A stretch of DNA of 64,000 nucleotides, taken from assembly GCA_019090455.1 (NCBI GenBank), contig JAHRWA010000030.1, positions 62,001 through 126,000 on the forward strand, written 5' to 3'. Positions within the stretch are counted from its first letter, which is position 1, and each line of letters begins with the position of its first letter. Under the pieces are notes generated by a model. It made no database searches and was not told where the DNA came from. It saw only the letters and a program-made list of their open reading frames with translations. A program made the position numbers and the translations under genes. The DNA comes from Pseudomonadales bacterium (GTDB lineage: Bacteria > Pseudomonadota > Gammaproteobacteria > Pseudomonadales > DC-out160). Positions 1 to 8,037 of the stretch are shown here, piece after piece.

Positions 1-1433
1 CTAGAACTGGACATTTTTTTCACCATATCTGCCAAGCTATTCAGCACCACCCAAGCCACCAATACCAAGGCGATACTCACACTCACCTGATAATCTCCCA
101 CTAAAAAAAGAGGTGCAATCACACCAAATGCGATCGCTATAGCCATCCACTTCCACATTGGTTTAAGCAAAGCTTGAACACCATGTCGTTTCCATCGGAC
201 CAGCGAGCCCACCCCCATGAACACCATCAATATCAAAGCGACAGGAACAAATACCAGATTAAAATAAGGTGGACCCACTGACACCTTACCTAATCCCAAC
301 ACCTCAGCCACCAACGGAAACAATGTGCCCAGCAATACGATAAACATGGCAAGCATCAACAATAAATTATTAATCATCAAGAAGACTTCTCGGGAAACTA
401 ATTCGTACCGGCCTTCCCCTTTCAAGGCTGTGGCCCTCACAGCAAACAACAAAAAGGATCCACCGACGACCACAAACAACAACACCAAAATAAACATACC
501 GCGAGAAGGATCAGAGGCAAAAGAATGCACGGAAGTCAGCACACCAGACCTCACTAAGAATGTGCCCAATAGGCTGAGAGAAAAAGCGATGATCGCTAAC
601 AATACCGTCCAGGCTTTGAAAACCGCACGTTTTTCCGTAACAGCCAAAGAATGTATCAGTGCCGTTCCGGCTAACCAGGGTAACAACGACGCATTTTCCA
701 CCGGGTCCCAAAACCACCACCCACCCCAACCCAGCTCGTAATAGGCCCACCAACTACCCAACGCAATACCAACCGTTAAAAAAGCCCATGCAATCACGGT
801 CCAAGGACGAGACCAGCGAGCCCAAGCACTATCCAACTGTCCACTCAGCAAACCGGCAATGGCAAAAGCGAATGCCACCGCAAATCCCACATACCCCATA
901 TACAACATGGGCGGATGCACTATGAGACCAATATCTTGCAGAAGTGGATTCAGGTCACGGCCATTAAGAGGGAAGTCAGGCAACGTCCGATTAAAAGGAT
1001 TAGAAGTCAAAATAGTAAACAACAGTAAACCGATAGATATCATGGCCATTACTGACAACACTCTGGCGATAGCATCCACAGGCAATGCCCTGCTAAATCG
1101 TGCTACCGCTGTGGTCCACCCCGCCAACAGCACAATCCAGAGCAATAAAGAACCTTCATGCCCTCCCCAAACCGCAGACACGCGGTACCAAACCGGCAAC
1201 TGGCTATTGGAATGTGCGACAACATAGCTCACAGTAAAATCATTTTGCACAAAAGCATAGATTAAACAGAAAAAGGACAACAACAAGAACGTACACTGCC
1301 CATAAGCCAATGAACGTGACATGGCCATCAATCGATATTGATGCGTTACCGTTCCCCAAAGCGGAACAACGGCTAAGACCACCGAAAGCATTAAGGCTAT
1401 CACAAGACAAAAATGACCTATTTCAGGAATCAA
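1..1433 (-). CDS. ccmF: CcmF-type heme lyase subunit, 3' end beyond the window
   Basis: Integral membrane protein of the cytochrome c maturation machinery, acting with CcmH in heme ligation to apocytochrome c in the periplasm. Reading the minus strand gives a hydrophobic protein with the family marks in order: IPEIGHF at the N terminus, WGGHEGSLLLW, the histidine motif HPPMLYMGYVG, and the tryptophan-rich WWD region (YYELGWGGWWFWDPVENAS), followed by more membrane segments up to the window edge. The frame is open throughout. I place the start at a TTG (1433) because GGAG lies seven bases upstream and the protein then begins exactly like other CcmF (M-I-P-E-I-G-H-F). The gene is the first of its unit, divergent from fabA; no ccmE precedes it, unlike the usual ccmABCDEFGH order. 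A related NrfE-type protein is the alternative. Confidence 0.9.
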   Translation of the reverse strand, partial: MIPEIGHFCLVIALMLSVVLAVVPLWGTVTHQYRLMAMSRSLAYGQCTFLLLSFFCLIYAFVQNDFTVSYVVAHSNSQLPVWYRVSAVWGGHEGSLLLWIVLLAGWTTAVARFSRALPVDAIARVLSVMAMISIGLLLFTILTSNPFNRTLPDFPLNGRDLNPLLQDIGLIVHPPMLYMGYVGFAVAFAFAIAGLLSGQLDSAWARWSRPWTVIAWAFLTVGIALGSWWAYYELGWGGWWFWDPVENASLLPWLAGTALIHSLAVTEKRAVFKAWTVLLAIIAFSLSLLGTFLVRSGVLTSVHSFASDPSRGMFILVLLFVVVGGSFLLFAVRATALKGEGRYELVSREVFLMINNLLLMLAMFIVLLGTLFPLVAEVLGLGKVSVGPPYFNLVFVPVALILMVFMGVGSLVRWKRHGVQALLKPMWKWMAIAIAFGVIAPLFLVGDYQVSVSIALVLVAWVVLNSLADMVKKMSSS

Positions 1434-1885
1434 CTCACTACTCCAATAAATGGGATAAAAGACACGGCCGCCTATAATAAAGTTCAACCCTTTTTTGTCC
1501 AGTCATCCACACTAAATAATGCTTTTTAGGAACATCCGCTTCATATTTTTATGGAAATCGCCCTTGAGGATGGATTAGCCCTCTAGCAATTGTCATTTAG
1601 ATTAGTACGCATTGCTCATATAACCTAGTCGTGCGTTTAACCCGGCTGGGCAATTAACATATGTAGCGGGAAGGAAGGACATCTAATTCGACAGCACACT
1701 CTCACATTGTCTATGTGAGAGTCGATTCTTGTGACGTACTGGGGTAACATCTCCAGTCTTAAAGACGGTCGCGACGGCCCTGCCTGTCCAACAAACAACC
1801 ACGCCTTGTGGTGAATCGATACACTGGGTTCCTAGTACCCTATAATCGATCCAGCTCAGCTCAATATTGAGATATAAAATTTCCA
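1434..1885. other. Divergent intergenic region between ccmF and fabA
   Basis: This 452-base gap holds both promoters of the divergent pair. I see a TATAAT hexamer at 1841-1846, suitably placed ahead of fabA but without a clear -35, and a perfect 10-bp inverted repeat with a 5-base loop at 1698-1722 (ACTCTCACAT ... ATGTGAGAGT). I do not recognise a FabR/DesT-type operator, a tRNA or a convincing small gene here. Confidence 0.5.
1698..1722. repeat. 10-bp perfect inverted repeat in the fabA upstream region
   Basis: Arms 1698-1707 and 1713-1722 are perfect reverse complements around a 5-base loop (TGTCT). There is no T-tract, so it is not a standard terminator. It could be an operator or an RNA hairpin; the sequence alone does not decide. 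Confidence 0.5.
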
Positions 1886-2401
1886 ATGGATAGAAAAAAA
1901 GAGTTTACCAAAGAAGAACTATTACAATGTGCGCACGGCGAGATGTTCGGCCCCGGCAACGCACGACTTCCCCTACCCAACATGCTAATGATGGATCGCA
2001 TCACCTCTATCACTGCGGATGGCGGTGAACAGGGCAAAGGCGAAATTATTGCAGAACTGGATATTACACCCGACTTGTGGTTTTTTGACTGTCACTTCGA
2101 AACCGACCCGGTCATGCCTGGTTGTCTTGGACTGGATGCCATGTGGCAGCTCGTGGGATTTTTCTTAGGCTGGAAAGGCAACAAGGGCAGAGGAAGAGCA
2201 TTAGGTTGCGGAGAAGTTAAATTCACCGGCCAAGTTTTACCGTCAGCAAAAAAACTCGTCTATCATATTCAGTTAAGACGCTTGGTTGAACGCCGACTCG
2301 TTATGGGTATCGCTGACGGCACCCTCTCAGTAGATGGGCGCATCATATACACAGCCAAAGATCTTCGTGTCGGCTTATTTACTTCCACTGATGACTTTTA
2401 G
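1886..2401 (+). CDS. fabA: 3-hydroxydecanoyl-ACP dehydratase/isomerase FabA
   Basis: Bifunctional enzyme of anaerobic unsaturated fatty acid synthesis: it dehydrates 3-hydroxydecanoyl-ACP and isomerises trans-2- to cis-3-decenoyl-ACP. The 171-residue product has the family length and a single hotdog fold. The catalytic His70 (in WFFDCHF) and Asp84 (in [10 protein letters not shown]) fall at the same numbers as in E. coli FabA. It is followed 149 bases later by fabB on the same strand, the usual fabA-fabB pairing, so the two are probably co-transcribed. Confidence 0.98.
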   Translation: MDRKKEFTKEELLQCAHGEMFGPGNARLPLPNMLMMDRITSITADGGEQGKGEIIAELDITPDLWFFDCHFETDPVMPGCLGLDAMWQLVGFFLGWKGNKGRGRALGCGEVKFTGQVLPSAKKLVYHIQLRRLVERRLVMGIADGTLSVDGRIIYTAKDLRVGLFTSTDDF

Positions 2402-2550
2402 ATCAAGCACTGATGGCTTTTAGAACGAACATAGAAGCTCATCAATCACGCGCTCGAAAAGTCACAGCCAAAAAGCCATACTAGCAAGGGCCACTCCGCA
2501 AGAATAAGGTGTTTTGCAAACTCAGCAATAGATTCGAAAGGATGTTTACC

Positions 2551-3768
2551 ATGAGAAGAGTAGTTGTCACAGGCATTGGTATTGTCTCTTGCATCGGAAA
2601 CGACAAAGAAGCCGTTCTGGAATCATTAAAAGAGGGACGGTCCGGCATCCAACTTAATGAAGAATACAAAAAGCTCGGATTCCGTAGCCATATCAGCGGA
2701 AAAATAGATATTGATTTTGCAGAGCACATCGACCGAAAAGCAAAACGATTTATGGGAGATGCCGCTGCATATGCTTACATCTCCCTAAAACAAGCGATCG
2801 AAGATGCCAATTTAACGGAAGAACAAGTTTCGAATGAGCGTACGGGCCTTATTGCGGGTTCCGGTGGCGCATCTTCTTCCGCCCAAGTGATTGCCGCTGA
2901 CACACTACGCAACAAAGGACTCAAACGAGTCGGTCCTTATGCTGTCACAAAAACCATGGCAAGCACTGTTTCAGCTTGCTTAGCCACTCCCTTTAAAATA
3001 AAGGGCGTTAACTACTCCATTGCCTCCGCCTGCGCTACCAGCGCACACTGCATTGGCAATGCGATTGAACAAATACAATTGGGCAAACAAGATATTATAT
3101 TTGCGGGTGGCGGTGAAGAAGAAGATTGGTCACTGAGCTGTATGTTCGACGCCATGGGCGCCCTGTCCAGCAAATACAATGATAATCCCAGCTCTGCCTC
3201 TCGAGCATTCGATCAAACGAGAGACGGCTTTGTCATTTCAGGCGGCGGTGGCATGTTGGTAGTAGAAGAATTAGAGCATGCAAAAAACCGAGGTGCGAAA
3301 ATTTATGCCGAGCTAGTGGGATATGGAGCCACATCCGACGGCTACGATATGGTTGCCCCCTCAGGTGAAGGCGCGACCCGCTGTATGAAGCAGGCGATGA
3401 GCACCGTTAAAGGCGACATTGATTACATCAATGCCCATGGTACGAGCACCCCAGCAGGAGATGTTGCGGAACTTAAAGCCATCAAAAATATTTTTGGAGA
3501 TAAGGCGCCTTTTGTCAGCTCCACTAAGTCTCTTACCGGGCATTCATTGGGTGCTACAGGCGCTCAAGAAACTATTTATTGCCTACTCATGATGCAACAT
3601 AATTTCATTAGTGCATCCGCGAATATTACCGCCTTAGCGGAAGAAGCCGAAGGTATTCCAGTCGTCACTGAACGTAAAAATGATGTCATCCTAAACCGGA
3701 TGATGTCTAACAGCTTTGGCTTTGGCGGAACCAATGCCAGTCTCGTCATTCAACGCTATGAAGAATAA
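2551..3768 (+). CDS. fabB: 3-oxoacyl-ACP synthase I FabB
   Basis: Condensing enzyme that elongates cis-3-decenoyl-ACP and later intermediates, needed for unsaturated fatty acids. With the start at 2551 the protein is 405 residues, one less than E. coli FabB. The thiolase-fold catalytic triad is visible: Cys161 ([11 protein letters not shown]), His296 (NAHGTST) and His331 ([11 protein letters not shown]), and the C-terminal [12 protein letters not shown] glycine loop. I prefer this start over upstream in-frame codons because AAAGGA lies at a good distance and the protein then begins MRRVVVTG like its family. Confidence 0.97.
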   Translation: MRRVVVTGIGIVSCIGNDKEAVLESLKEGRSGIQLNEEYKKLGFRSHISGKIDIDFAEHIDRKAKRFMGDAAAYAYISLKQAIEDANLTEEQVSNERTGLIAGSGGASSSAQVIAADTLRNKGLKRVGPYAVTKTMASTVSACLATPFKIKGVNYSIASACATSAHCIGNAIEQIQLGKQDIIFAGGGEEEDWSLSCMFDAMGALSSKYNDNPSSASRAFDQTRDGFVISGGGGMLVVEELEHAKNRGAKIYAELVGYGATSDGYDMVAPSGEGATRCMKQAMSTVKGDIDYINAHGTSTPAGDVAELKAIKNIFGDKAPFVSSTKSLTGHSLGATGAQETIYCLLMMQHNFISASANITALAEEAEGIPVVTERKNDVILNRMMSNSFGFGGTNASLVIQRYEE

Positions 3769-3839
3769 GCTCAGCTAAAACAATACGCCCCCAGATGCAT
3801 TCAACTGCTTCTTGCAATCAACCCAATCTATTTAACTCA

Positions 3840-3884
3840 CTGAATTTATAATGACTGTGGAGATTTCACCTCTTATAAATTCAG
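3840..3884. repeat. 12-bp perfect inverted repeat upstream of the DUF6502 gene
   Basis: CTGAATTTATAA at 3840-3851 is exactly repeated as its reverse complement at 3873-3884, with a 21-base loop. There is no U-tract after it. It lies 71 bases after fabB and just before a second, tighter palindrome, so the pair may be part of the control region of the next gene, or the mark of a small structured element. Confidence 0.6.
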
Positions 3885-3891
3885 CGCAAAT

Positions 3892-3924
3892 GCATAAATG
3901 TGGGAATTATTCCCACATTTATGC
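3892..3924. promoter_or_regulatory. 33-base perfect palindrome, candidate operator
   Basis: GCATAAATGTGGGAAT is followed by one T and then its exact reverse complement, giving 16-bp arms around a single central base. Such tight symmetry is typical of a binding site for a dimeric regulator and too tight for a good RNA hairpin. It ends 56 bases before the DUF6502 start codon. The regulator is unknown; the DUF6502 protein itself, which carries an HTH-like stretch, is one candidate (inference). Confidence 0.6.
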
Positions 3925-3980
3925 TATCCTAACAGATGCACTTTGCAGAGAAACCTTATTGGGCAGGCATGAAATAAAAA

Positions 3981-4865
3981 ATGGCAGAGAACAAGGGCAA
4001 TCATTTACCTCACTCCACTGGTCAGGAGCCACCCTCTAGCTTGCTTGCTGCATTGCGTCACCTCTTACGTCCCCTAGTCAAACTACTTTTGCACTATCAA
4101 ATCACCTACCCTGTTTTAAGCGATATGCTCAAATCTATTTATGTCCAAGTGGCTAATGAAGATTTCCCCCTTCCAGAAAAAAAACAAACTGACAGTCGCA
4201 TTAGCTTATTAACCGGAGTGCATCGCAAAGACATCAAACGACGATTGCATCAACAAGATTCTGGAGACAGCACCCCTCAACCCCCCTTAATGGCGCAGTT
4301 AATCGCCACTTGGCTGAGTGATCCACGCTACTGCGACAACAAAGGCAAGGCGCTACCCTTACCACGCCTCAAAACCCAGCAAGAAATTGTTAGCTTTGAA
4401 TCCTTAGTTGAGAACGTCAATAAAAAAGACCTTAGAGCGCGGGTAGTGCTAGATAACTGTCTTCACCAAAATACTGTGTACATAGATGAAAATGACAGGG
4501 TACATTTAAATTTCGAAGCATTTGTACCCGAACACGGGTTGGAGGACAAAGCCGCCTTCTTTGGCAATAATCTGCATGACCACTTTGCCGCTGCTGGACG
4601 AAATTTAACGGATAATTCACCCGCTTTTTTTGATCGAGCTGTTTATTACAACCATTTAACACCTGAATCTGTTGAAAAGTTATCAGGCCTGGCCAATGAA
4701 CAAGGCATGGAATTACTGAAATCCGTCAACCGGCTCGCAAAACAATTTCAACAAGCCGACCATGGAAAAGATGAAGCATTGCAGCGCATCAACTTAGGCT
4801 TATTTTTCTTTCATGAATTAAAGTCTGACGACGAAATCCAAGATAAGGATCAGCTCAATGAATAA
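3981..4865 (+). CDS. DUF6502 family protein, putative DNA-binding
   Basis: Conserved protein of unknown function, 294 residues and apparently cytoplasmic: no signal peptide or membrane segment. An N-terminal part (about residues 20-95) looks like a winged or helix-turn-helix fold, with the stretch SRISLLTGVHRKDIKRRL resembling a recognition helix-turn-helix; the rest is mixed helical. I assign it to DUF6502 from recall of this N-terminal pattern. Its stop overlaps the start of the next gene by eight bases, so the two are translationally coupled. A perfect palindrome lies just upstream. No strong ribosome site precedes the ATG. A transcriptional regulator role is an inference. Confidence 0.75.
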   Translation: MAENKGNHLPHSTGQEPPSSLLAALRHLLRPLVKLLLHYQITYPVLSDMLKSIYVQVANEDFPLPEKKQTDSRISLLTGVHRKDIKRRLHQQDSGDSTPQPPLMAQLIATWLSDPRYCDNKGKALPLPRLKTQQEIVSFESLVENVNKKDLRARVVLDNCLHQNTVYIDENDRVHLNFEAFVPEHGLEDKAAFFGNNLHDHFAAAGRNLTDNSPAFFDRAVYYNHLTPESVEKLSGLANEQGMELLKSVNRLAKQFQQADHGKDEALQRINLGLFFFHELKSDDEIQDKDQLNE

Positions 4866-5157
4866 ATGGCAAACTATGACGGTCATAGGGATGATCAGCG
4901 TTGGTATTGCTAGTGTTGCAACACCCATTGCCGCTTATAATGGGCCAGACCCCGATGAAGGCGGAATAGGTGGCACTGGCAACATTGACGATCCGAGTTC
5001 AGGAAGACCCGACATTATTGAACGACCCGAGAGGCCGGAACGTATCGAGCACATAGAACGCCCGGACATGGAAGATCGATCCTCATCACCCACTAATTTT
5101 ATCGATGACGTTGGAAGCCCTGAAGGCGCAACTCAAAACGATGCACCAAAGCCATAA
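4858..5157 (+). CDS. Small exported protein with GGIGGTG motif
   Basis: The 99-residue product starts with a signal peptide (hydrophobic stretch about residues 6-24, likely cleavage near PIAAYNG). The mature part is low in complexity and acidic: a GGIGGTGNID motif, then arginine/proline/glutamate repeats (ERPERPERIEHIERPD), then a Ser/Pro-rich tail. It overlaps the DUF6502 gene by eight bases. From memory, DUF6502 genes often neighbour exported DUF5666 proteins that carry GGIGGTG; here only the motif is present and no DUF5666 domain follows, so this may be a shortened member. Function unknown. Confidence 0.65.
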   Translation: MNKWQTMTVIGMISVGIASVATPIAAYNGPDPDEGGIGGTGNIDDPSSGRPDIIERPERPERIEHIERPDMEDRSSSPTNFIDDVGSPEGATQNDAPKP

Positions 5158-5188
5158 GCTTCTCTTTGAAACAACTCCAACCTCAAGA

Positions 5189-5965
5189 TTAAAATCGAAA
5201 AGAGGCACCAACACCCATGCCATATTGAGCACTGCTATTATTCAAACCTAGCAGGCCATAAGGACTAATCTTCCAGTCTTTATTAACGGGCAGTGAATAA
5301 AAGACACTGAGCTCCTGAATATCGTGACTATCCATTTTTGATTCGGTTCGAATATCATAGAATATTCCCCATGAACGTCCGCCATCTAAACTTTGGCTAA
5401 AACCCAAAGATAAGGCTCTAATATCCTTCAACGATAAATCTTCGGGCTGCCCCCGACGGTTATAGCTCAAAGTCAAAAGCCCATAGAAATGTGGAAACAG
5501 CTTAATAAAATCGAATACCACTTTCTGATCCGCCTCCCCTGTCCCTAAGCCCTTACTTTCATCAGCCAAAGGAATTTTCAGTATCAATCTTCCATCCACC
5601 CATATACGACCTGGCAATGGTGTTTGAAATTGATAAGTCATGGCTAAACGAAGATCACCGACGCCCGACTCTACCTCATCGCGAATAACGACAGTACCCT
5701 CTTCTGTAGTCGTGCCATTAATATCACCTGGCCCATCCACGCTTACCCAGCTTGAAGACACTTTAAATTTCCAGGGTTTCTTCTTATAGCTCCAAGAAAT
5801 GGGAACAATGGAGAATGAGGTTTTCTCATCCCGATCGTAATCACCAGAATAATGGTACGCCCCAACATTCAATTGCTGTTGCGCCCGTACAGGGGAACTA
5901 TAAAGAGAGGCACTACAGAGCATCGCCCATACAATCAAGCCTGCCAACCCGCGACCAACCCTCAT
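5189..5965 (-). CDS. Outer-membrane beta-barrel-type protein, function unknown
   Basis: The 258-residue product has a signal peptide (hydrophobic residues about 7-22, cleavage likely after VRA), then alternating polar/hydrophobic strands and a terminal phenylalanine (ASFRF), the usual end of an outer-membrane barrel. The whole mature part looks like one barrel of about 230 residues, similar in style to MetA-pathway phenol-degradation or transporter-type barrels, but I cannot assign a family. A clear GGAGGTG ribosome site precedes the ATG at 5965. It converges on the GGIGGTG gene and follows the four-repeat gene on the same strand, separated by a terminator. Confidence 0.7.
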   Translation of the reverse strand: MRVGRGLAGLIVWAMLCSASLYSSPVRAQQQLNVGAYHYSGDYDRDEKTSFSIVPISWSYKKKPWKFKVSSSWVSVDGPGDINGTTTEEGTVVIRDEVESGVGDLRLAMTYQFQTPLPGRIWVDGRLILKIPLADESKGLGTGEADQKVVFDFIKLFPHFYGLLTLSYNRRGQPEDLSLKDIRALSLGFSQSLDGGRSWGIFYDIRTESKMDSHDIQELSVFYSLPVNKDWKISPYGLLGLNNSSAQYGMGVGASFRF

Positions 5966-6074
5966 TATTATTCACCTCCCACCACTAAACTCAACATTTC
6001 TGCAGACACCACTCTTTCCCAGACACAGCATTGTCACCAACACACTAACACCCGTCCTCTATTTCTTCCCAATA

Positions 6075-6103
6075 AAAAAGGGCCCGTAAAACAGGCCCTT
6101 TTT
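6075..6103 (-). terminator. Rho-independent terminator of the four-repeat protein gene
   Basis: AAAAAGGGCC and GGCCCTTTTT form a perfect 10-bp stem with a 9-base loop. Read on the minus strand it lies 19 bases after the stop of the gene at 6122-7834 and ends in a T-run, as a terminator should. It is symmetric enough to act in both directions. Confidence 0.85.
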
Positions 6104-6121
6104 CAAATCAAGCAATTAACT

Positions 6122-7834
6122 TCAAGATTTACATTTTTTAATCATCGATTCAATGGTTGCTTTGAAATTACGTGCATTTCCCAAACTGGATTGTAGAAGC
6201 GAGAAATCAGAAACGTATTTTGACTTTTTCCCATCATAGACCTTGATGATCTTTTCGCTATAATTAGTTTGCAATCCCACCTCTACTTTTTTCCCTGAAA
6301 TATTGATTTCAACTGCCTTTTCATCCAAATCATTTAGATTAAAATCATAGACATTCTCAGCCACTTTATTCTTCTTCGCCAATGCAGAACTGAACGTCAC
6401 TTTGCATTGACTATTGGCAGTTTTCCTTGCCATTTTTTGGGTCAATCCAGGGAGATCCACATTAGCGGCAGCTACATTTGCAACCAACCACGTCCATTTT
6501 TGAGGAATAGGTTTAACCGCACATTTATCAATAACTTTACTCATGATGTAAACGACAGCTTTAGCTGAATCCACACTCTTTACCGGAAAAGAAATTTTAT
6601 TGGTATAGCTTTTTTGCTCCCCGTCTTTAAAAGCTTTAACGTATTTTTGCTTTTCTTTAATCTGCGAAGTCACACTTAATAACTTACCCGACACCTTAAT
6701 TTCAACTGAGTTTTCTTGCAGATCACCAAAATTAAATTGTGCAATTTCTTCCGTTATTTTCCCCGCTTTTTTGGTGGTTGCAAGACGATAGCTAGTGATG
6801 CATTTAGAATCCAGAGATTGATCTATACTGTCACTTCCATTTTGGAATGGCTGTATATGCTTGCTGATTGCATTCAACAACTGCTGCTTAGAAGTGGCAA
6901 CGGATAGACGTTTAACCAGCGCTTTTCCAGCCGGCTCTACTAAATTGACTAACAGCCTTTGCATTATACGCGCCTCATCAACATCATTCGCATAAAGTTC
7001 TATTTTGTTGGAATACCCCTTCAACTCACCATTCACTGTCAATCTTACGACTTTCAAATCCCGTTTTGTTTTCGCTAGGACTTGAAGATCTTTACCTGTA
7101 TTGATAACGACAGATTGCTCCAACAAATCTGCCATACTAAATTCTTGCTTAGTGAGAGTCTGCTTCCCCTTCGAATTAATTTCAGTCGTCGTGACCACTA
7201 ACTTGTCACTCACTTGATTCACCAGTGCTATCTCTTGCAACAAGGTCTTTGAACCACTTTGTGAATTCACTTGTATATCTTTAAGTTTTCTCCTCATTTG
7301 ATCATATGCATTAAAATTGATACCAATAATTTTATTCCAACTGGTATCCGCTAGGGGAATTGCTTTAATAAAAAAATCTTTTATCGCCCTAGCACTATCG
7401 ATATCAATAGCCGTAATTTCGAGATCACTAACATAACGTTTTTTCTTCCCGTCTTTGCTGCTACTAATAAATTTCTGTGCATCTTTGGTTTTAAGAGCAA
7501 CGACAATGGCTGTGGAACCAGTGACATAATTTACCAGCCTGACATCTATGTCGGAAAGATTAAAATCCCACCGTTCTACCGACTCAGATCCTTTCTTTAA
7601 ATTGATGGTGGTCGCAACCAGAGAGACTTTATGTGGCTTATCCGCAGAGTAAGTTAACACTTGAACAAGCTTCTTCTTCTCCGATTGAATTTCGGTCAAT
7701 TGCACTTGAATCTGCGACAACAAGGTCTTAAGGCTCTGACTAGCAGCATGCACCTCAACACAAAAACAGAGCAAAAATGCGGTGATAATGAAATTAAAAA
7801 TATTTGGTTTTGTGGTTCGTCCACCAGAATTCAT
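6122..7834 (-). CDS. Exported protein with four tandem diverged repeats, unknown function
   Basis: About 570 residues with a signal peptide (hydrophobic stretch FIITAFLLCFCV, cleavage probably after EVHA). I do not recognise the family. The mature protein consists of four copies of a module of roughly 130-140 residues. Each copy ends in a block of the form F-N-L-x-D-(L/I), then SGK or TGK, a hydrophobic strand ending in KT or TN, a KDGKKKxY-(V/T)-(S)-(D/N) loop, and a (D/G)-x-A-(R/K) helix; these blocks begin near residues 91, 232, 367 and 498. The last two modules hold conserved cysteine pairs (KC ... KC) suggesting disulfides in the periplasm. I prefer the ATG at 7834 (weak TTGGA seven bases upstream) to a TTG at 7846. 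Iterated sites lie upstream. Confidence 0.75.
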   Translation of the reverse strand: MNSGGRTTKPNIFNFIITAFLLCFCVEVHAASQSLKTLLSQIQVQLTEIQSEKKKLVQVLTYSADKPHKVSLVATTINLKKGSESVERWDFNLSDIDVRLVNYVTGSTAIVVALKTKDAQKFISSSKDGKKKRYVSDLEITAIDIDSARAIKDFFIKAIPLADTSWNKIIGINFNAYDQMRRKLKDIQVNSQSGSKTLLQEIALVNQVSDKLVVTTTEINSKGKQTLTKQEFSMADLLEQSVVINTGKDLQVLAKTKRDLKVVRLTVNGELKGYSNKIELYANDVDEARIMQRLLVNLVEPAGKALVKRLSVATSKQQLLNAISKHIQPFQNGSDSIDQSLDSKCITSYRLATTKKAGKITEEIAQFNFGDLQENSVEIKVSGKLLSVTSQIKEKQKYVKAFKDGEQKSYTNKISFPVKSVDSAKAVVYIMSKVIDKCAVKPIPQKWTWLVANVAAANVDLPGLTQKMARKTANSQCKVTFSSALAKKNKVAENVYDFNLNDLDEKAVEINISGKKVEVGLQTNYSEKIIKVYDGKKSKYVSDFSLLQSSLGNARNFKATIESMIKKCKS

Positions 7835-7878
7835 AAATATATCCAATTGCGATTAACGCGAAAATTAATTTATTTAAA

Positions 7879-7933
7879 GCCAACTACAGGTTTATTGAAT
7901 GCCAACTACAGATTGTTTCAATACTAACTACAG
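7879..7933. promoter_or_regulatory. Three 11-bp direct repeats spaced exactly 22 bp
   Basis: GCCAACTACAG occurs at 7879-7889 and 7901-7911, and the variant ACTAACTACAG at 7923-7933. Starts are 22 bases apart, about two helical turns, so bound proteins would sit on one face of the DNA. They lie 45-100 bases upstream of the four-repeat gene (read on its strand as CTGTAGTTGGC). This is the layout of an activator or repressor site array; the regulator is unknown. Confidence 0.6.
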
Positions 7934-7968
7934 TCTAATGCGACTGAGAGACGAAAGAACTATAGCGT

Positions 7969-8024
7969 AAAAAAAAGAGCCCTCCAACTAAGATGGTTTA
8001 TTCTTTTCCTAAAATGAAAGCTCT
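7969..8024 (-). terminator. Possible terminator after rocD
   Basis: Read on the minus strand, AGAGC pairs with GCTCT across a 39-base interval that contains its own small CCA...TGG hairpin, and the second arm runs into eight T. It begins 14 bases after the rocD stop. The stem is only five base pairs, so this is tentative. Confidence 0.35.
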
Positions 8025-8037
8025 GACAACGAGAAGA

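Noticed and set aside
325-1227. Plus-strand open frames of 88-138 residues opposite ccmF
   Set aside because: They are composition shadows of the strongly conserved minus-strand ccmF frame and have no recognisable domains.
1683-1886. 67-residue minus-strand open frame between ccmF and fabA
   Set aside because: No ribosome site, no hydrophobic or domain pattern, and it crosses the likely fabA promoter and a palindrome.
2413-2479. Terminator between fabA and fabB
   Set aside because: ATGGCTTTT and AAAAGCCAT could pair but across 49 bases; too long a loop for a terminator, and the genes are likely co-transcribed.
3851-4039. 62-residue plus-strand frame starting inside the inverted repeats
   Set aside because: It runs through both palindromes and overlaps the DUF6502 start in another frame; no ribosome site.
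7879-7933. Pho box for the three direct repeats
   Set aside because: The unit starts CTGTAG, not CTGTCA, and the spacing is 22 rather than 11 bases.
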